Source: Agapanthus africanus (lineage: Eukaryota; Streptophyta; Magnoliopsida; Asparagales; Amaryllidaceae). Taken from it: a stretch of DNA of 64,000 bases. Every line of letters starts with the position of its first letter. Position 1 is the first letter of the stretch. The notes below the pieces were generated by a model that was given only the letters and a program-made list of their open reading frames with translations, had not been told where the DNA came from and did not search any database. The DNA is taken from assembly GCA_030015575.1 (NCBI GenBank), contig CM057344.1, forward strand, positions 598,866,410-598,930,409, in the 5' to 3' direction. Below are positions 48,901-54,900 of the stretch, one piece after another. A program made the position numbers and the translations under genes.

Positions 48901-51900
48901 GGTATAATAGTGGAATATGGTCCATTTCGTTCTTGGCTATATTTATGCCTTAGAGTTGAACATAATTCCATATAAAATATTTATTATCTTTCCCCTTTTT
49001 CCAGTCTTCGCCATGTCTATGAGAATTTGGAGGATGCAACTGGTCACTAGGACCATGACAAGCCCTTCACTTGTCATAGTTTTCTAAACCAAGCATATGA
49101 CACTTATTAACTGGAGAGGGTTGCCCGAGATAAGAAGAGAGCGAGATGTCTCAAAAATGTGACGGATGGTCGTAAAACTTTGTACCATCTTAAGCGTTGC
49201 TTCATAGCCGATCCCATTTGAATGGGAAAAGGCGATGATGATGATGATGATGGAGTATTGTCCATCGGTGCTCTCAGAATCTTTACAGACATAACTAGTT
49301 TTAGTCATATAATCAAACCAATTACGACTACCATTAAACAAGACGTAGAAATACAAAGTACTAGCAGAATGAAAGCAATGTAGGAAAGATCACCTAATAA
49401 AACTTACCTGCTGTTTAACCCAACTATGGCGTTTTCCCGCAGAACGAGGACAAAGCAAAACCTGCACAGAAGAATTCTTGAAAAAACGGCGAGTCTCCTC
49501 GTCTTGGGTGCCCATAACACCATTCTGCATGCAAAAGAAAAGCACTAGATCAACGTACATATAAGCTATTGAAGACGGATACGTATGTAAAATGATAATA
49601 TTAGCATGTCGATGGGAATGTTAATAAGGGAGACTTTGTTATTCTCTTTTATAATTAGATGAATATGGAGCCTGCCTAAAAAGAATACAATTTCATCTAC
49701 AACTTGCGAATATTACAAATACACCATTTACATCACAATAATTATTCCTTGTTAATCTTTTAGATAAACTCCTTCACTACATATATTACATGTCCACTCA
49801 TTCTGATCTTCTAATGAAAACCCCTTTGGGTATTGCAATTTATCTCGCATCCGTCTAAATTCCACATGAAAACGTCAAAAAAATCAACATGGATAAAAAA
49901 AAAGGCTTATTTAAGATGCTTACACATTATCTAATCAGCCAAAACCACAAAAGAAATTAAAAGAAAAAAAGAAAAAGGTCTCCATTCCTCCAACAGTTTC
50001 TAGAATTGAAAAAGATTTCAGTGAGCAACTCATACACATGCTGAGGACCAAGGTTTAAGATACCGGTATCAGGATTAGTATCGGATGGTCGCTTTTGGGA
50101 TTAGAATTGGCCGTCTTGGGCGTATCGGACATATGGGATCGAAATATCAAATTTTATATCGTTTGAGAAAAAGAATTTTTAAGATTTAGGAAAATATGTT
50201 AAATAAGCATTTAAAGTAACTATAAACAATTTGTCAAATTCTTTTACAAATATTGATGCCTAAAGTCGTATTAATGATATCAAACTAACCGTAATAACCT
50301 ATAATAAACCTATTAAACCATTAATGAGCCGATTAACTCATTAGTAAGACAGTAACCATTAATAAACTTAATACGGAAAACCACATAATAAAAGGGTAGG
50401 CACGTTATTACTTGGTATCGGACATTATCGGTCTCGGAACTCAGATGGTCGTTTTTGGGATCGGGATCGAAACCGGCCATCTCGGATCGACATCGGCCGA
50501 GATTTCAAACCATGTTAAGGGCATGCCAAACATGTAAAGGATAAAGGCCCAAAGTTTCATATAGTTGTTGGTTTGCCAGTATGCATACACAATATGAGAG
50601 AGATTATTTGGGTATTCATGTATGCGTTATCATCAGAAAGAATAAGAAAATTGGTGTATTAATACATGAAATTAAGACCCACACCAACCTGCATGACTAC
50701 AAAATATTCGAACTTTTAGTATCAGCATTTGGAGTTATAATCGTCTTACTGGTATTGGAGAGGAATTATCATTGTCATTTGACAATATATAAAGATTTTA
50801 AAAATTCATCATTGGGGCACTATTTTTGAATAATTAACGATCTTTAGATTATGGTTCAATGATATACTGTAAAATATAGCCAGTTCAATGATATACTGTA
50901 AAATATAACTAATCTGTCGGCATTTACAATTAAACATGAAATGGGTTGACAAGAGAAAAGTTTTTTTGATTTAGTATACTAACTAACAATGGCCCCTGCG
51001 CAATCCGCTGATACGAAGTCCCAAGTCGAGAAAATTCGTATTAATTTAAAAGTTTGTTGTTATATGATTTGTAAATTGTAAATATATCATTTTTATCAAC
51101 TTCATATGTACAATTTATGAAGGATTAACTTGCAAATACTTCTGTATTTTTCTTCAGCTTTTCAATATTTTCTTTGCTATAGCATATGAAAATCACGAAA
51201 ATTTTAAAATTATCAAAATTTTCTTTTTTCCATTGGTTTTTCAATAATTTGCTCGTTGTGGTACGCGAGAATCACAAAATGTATAAATAAAAATCCCAAT
51301 ATTTTTGTTTCTTCAAATTTTCCACAATTTGCACATTATAGCACACAAATTTTAAAGACAATTTTTGTTTTCTTCGGTTTTCTAATATTTTTCTTGCTAT
51401 AGCACAAGAAAACCATGAAATTTTCAAAAATAAAATATTCTTTGTTTTTTTCGGTTTTTCAATATTTTTCATGACATAGCACACGAAAATCGTAAAGTTT
51501 CCCTTTTTAATATTATGCATGCTATAGCACATGAAAATCATGAATTTTCAAATAACTCAAAATTCTATTAGTTTTGTTCGGTTTTTAAATTGTTCGCAAG
51601 CTATAAATGACAATCGTGAAATTTACAAAAAAATCTAAAATTATTTTTTTCTTAAAATTACAATATTAAGCACGCTGCCATATGAAAATTATGTAATTTT
51701 CAAAAATCTCCAGCATTTATGTTTTCTTAGGTTTTCAATATTTTGTTTGATCACACGAAAAATTTCAGAAACCTCAAAAATTTGCAGATTTCTTCGATTT
51801 TTCTATATTTTAAATGCTAACACATGAATATTGTAAAAAAAATTGTACTCTTCATTTTTTCAAATATTTGGCTTCAGACGAAAATCATGATATCTTCAGA

Positions 51901-54900
51901 AATACCAAAATTTTTTGTTTCCTTCAAATTTTCAATAATTCGGATACTATATGACACAAAAATCGCGAACTTTTCAAAAATATCAAAATTTTAAAAAATC
52001 TCCAAAAAAATTGTTTCCTTCGATTTTACAATTTTTTTTATATGTATATATATCACATGAAATTCTTAAAAATCTCTAGACTCATTGTTTTCTTCAGTTT
52101 TTTTTATTTTGTTGCTTGCTATATAGAGCATGAATTCATCGGTTTTTACCATTTTCAATAACAAACAAAAATCGCAAAATTTTCAGAAATATCAAAATAT
52201 TCATTTTTTCGCTTTTTCAATATTTTGCATGATAGAGCAGATAAATATCGCAAAATTTTTAAAAATCTCAAAAAATTTGTTTTCTTTCTTTTCCCATTTT
52301 TTTGCATGCTATATGTAGCATAAGAAAATTATGAAATTTCAAAAATATTAGAATTTATGTTTTCTTCGGTTTTCAAATATTTTACTTGCTCATAGTTTTA
52401 AAGAACATCCGCATATCAAGAAGACAAAAGGTTAGGTTCAGTAAAAGAAAAAAAGGCCGTCCATTGCAACTAAGAATCTAACAGAACAAAGAAATTCAGT
52501 TCGAACTACTGAGACTCCAGATGACTTGAAATATCTAGCAACACACGAAAATCAAAAAAAATTAAAACTACCAAACATTTTGTTTACTTTAAATTTTCAA
52601 TATTTTGCATGATGTATCTCACGAAAATTGCGAAATTTTCAAAAATCTCAAAATTTCCTTTTTTCTTTGGTTTTTCAATATTTTGCTTGTCATAGCATAC
52701 GAAAATCACAAAATCTTCAAAAATCTAAGAGAATTTATGTTTTATTCGCTTTTCAATATTTTTTTTACTATAAGCCCATGAAAATTGTGAAAGTTTCAAA
52801 ATCTAATTTTTCTGTTTTCTTCTGTTTTTCTATATTTTACGTGCTACGAAACAAGAAAGTCGCAAAATTTTCTATTCACTCCTTTTTCAAATTATGCATG
52901 CTATAGCATATACGAAAATCGTAAAATTTTAAAAATATCAAATTTTCTGTTTTTATCAAAATTTTAATATTTAACATCCTATAGCACATGAAAACGGCGA
53001 ATTTTCAAAAAATTTAAAATTTTATGTTTGGTTTTTCTTTATATTTTTTGCAATACTAAATGAAAATCACAAAATTTTTAACTCTAAAAATTTCTAATTT
53101 TTGATTTTCAATATTTTACATGCTATATATAACAAACAAAAATCGTGAAATCTTTCAATATTTTACCAGTAAAATTTAAGTGGTAAGAAACATAGAAAGA
53201 TTTTAAAGATGGTGACTGATCAAAATTTTCCACCATATAAGCCTATATAATAATTTTTTCACTAGAGTCTAAGCTAGATAATGGCTCATAGACGAAATAT
53301 TCTTTCACTAGAGTCTAAACTAGATAATGAAATATTCTAAGAAATATTCTTTCATATAGCTTTATATATATATATATATATAAATGAAAATGAATAAATG
53401 GATATTTCCATTAATAAGAATTAATCTACTGTAGCACATGAGAGTTACTTTATGAGATATTGGTGATATCCATTAAGATGCAACAAGTTAAAATAACGCA
53501 TTGACAAACTGTGACTCACACAACCAACTTTCGTAGAAAAGTTGAAAAGGTTGTGTATCCTAAGTATTTATAACTAACAAGTGTACATGTTTGATGCCTA
53601 CTCATCAACTCTCCTACTGTTAGAGCCATATATAAGAACTTTGATTTGAAGTTGGCCATTAACTTCTCTCCTTATATTACTCCAATTTAATTTTTTAACT
53701 TCATAGGTAGAATTGTAGACTGCACATTAAGTGATGGCCCTTTTCCACTTGTACTATGTTAATGGAGTAACTGATTTTTCAATCAAAAACACAGCTATGT
53801 TAACATAAAACACCATCAAACTATTCAAGGGTTCAATAAAACAGCATTGAACATTGAAAAATACGCCTAATCACTCGCATCTCGTTTACACTTAACGCAA
53901 TTATGTTGACAGAAAAGGTGACTTTACCTAATTGCCCCCCTTCACTCCTCCATATGCCAAGGGTAATTTAGGACTTTGTAAAGTGATCTTGAGAGGCACA
54001 TGCTAACTTGACTAACATTTGCAAAAGGACTATTTAAATAGATTTTAGTACAATTTACTGATGTTTTACTGAAAATTGAAAAGGTTTGATGGTATTTTGT
54101 GTAGTCTGCCCCAACATATAATAGCTAAATGTTGTTTGTTAACTAAATTATTTAATACCAATTTATAAATAAACCCAGTAAATATACTGTATTAAACAGC
54201 GTTTATTGATATATTATTATGATAAAATTTTAACTAATTTTACTTAATTTTATGCTAGCTTAATTTTATCAAATAGTGTTTTGCCAAAATTGGTTGAATC
54301 GTACGAGTATCAATTATCAAACCTATATTGGCTCATAGACGATCGATATCAATTGATGGAAATTTACCAGGGCTATTATTGAATTGACATACTAAGAAAC
54401 TAATATTAATATGATCAAGATGTATCGGGATCGGCCAAGATTAATTTGTGTCATATATAATTCATATATTTGCAATTATTCTCATTATCAATCCATCATG
54501 AGCAATGAACTAGATAATCAATAAAGGTGTAAATAATATAACACATCCCTTGAAATTTAATCAAATGTTGGTCATATCGGCCGATACATTGACCAATATA
54601 TCATATCGAGCCCCTTGCGATACAATAAGACCAATATTTTTTGTGATATGTATGTCGATATGGCAATATCATTCATGTGTGATACAGGAACCAATATGAT
54701 TCCAATGTCTGACATTAAAAGCCTTAATCCCATCGAAACAAACGTAGAGAAAAAATAGAAGGCTGCCTAATAATCTAAAATGAAAGCATGGAAGTAACAA
54801 ATAAAACTCCAAATTCTAATCGTTAGGCATATCAAGACCTAATTGGAGGTGGTCGGTGACAATGAAGGCATATTCACAAATAAGTTGGGTCAACAAAACT

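Larger units (their letters stand above)
43529..49407 (-). other. PLD intron 2, 5.9 kb, with a LINE
   Basis: From GTAAGT to GTCAACAG. Holds the RTE LINE (44852-47990) and an RTE-like 3' fragment (about 49100-49252). At 43860-44440 is GC-richer repeat-like sequence with GAGGCGCAAGGCACACTAAGG phrases that I cannot assign. The remaining parts are plain intron. Confidence 0.88.
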
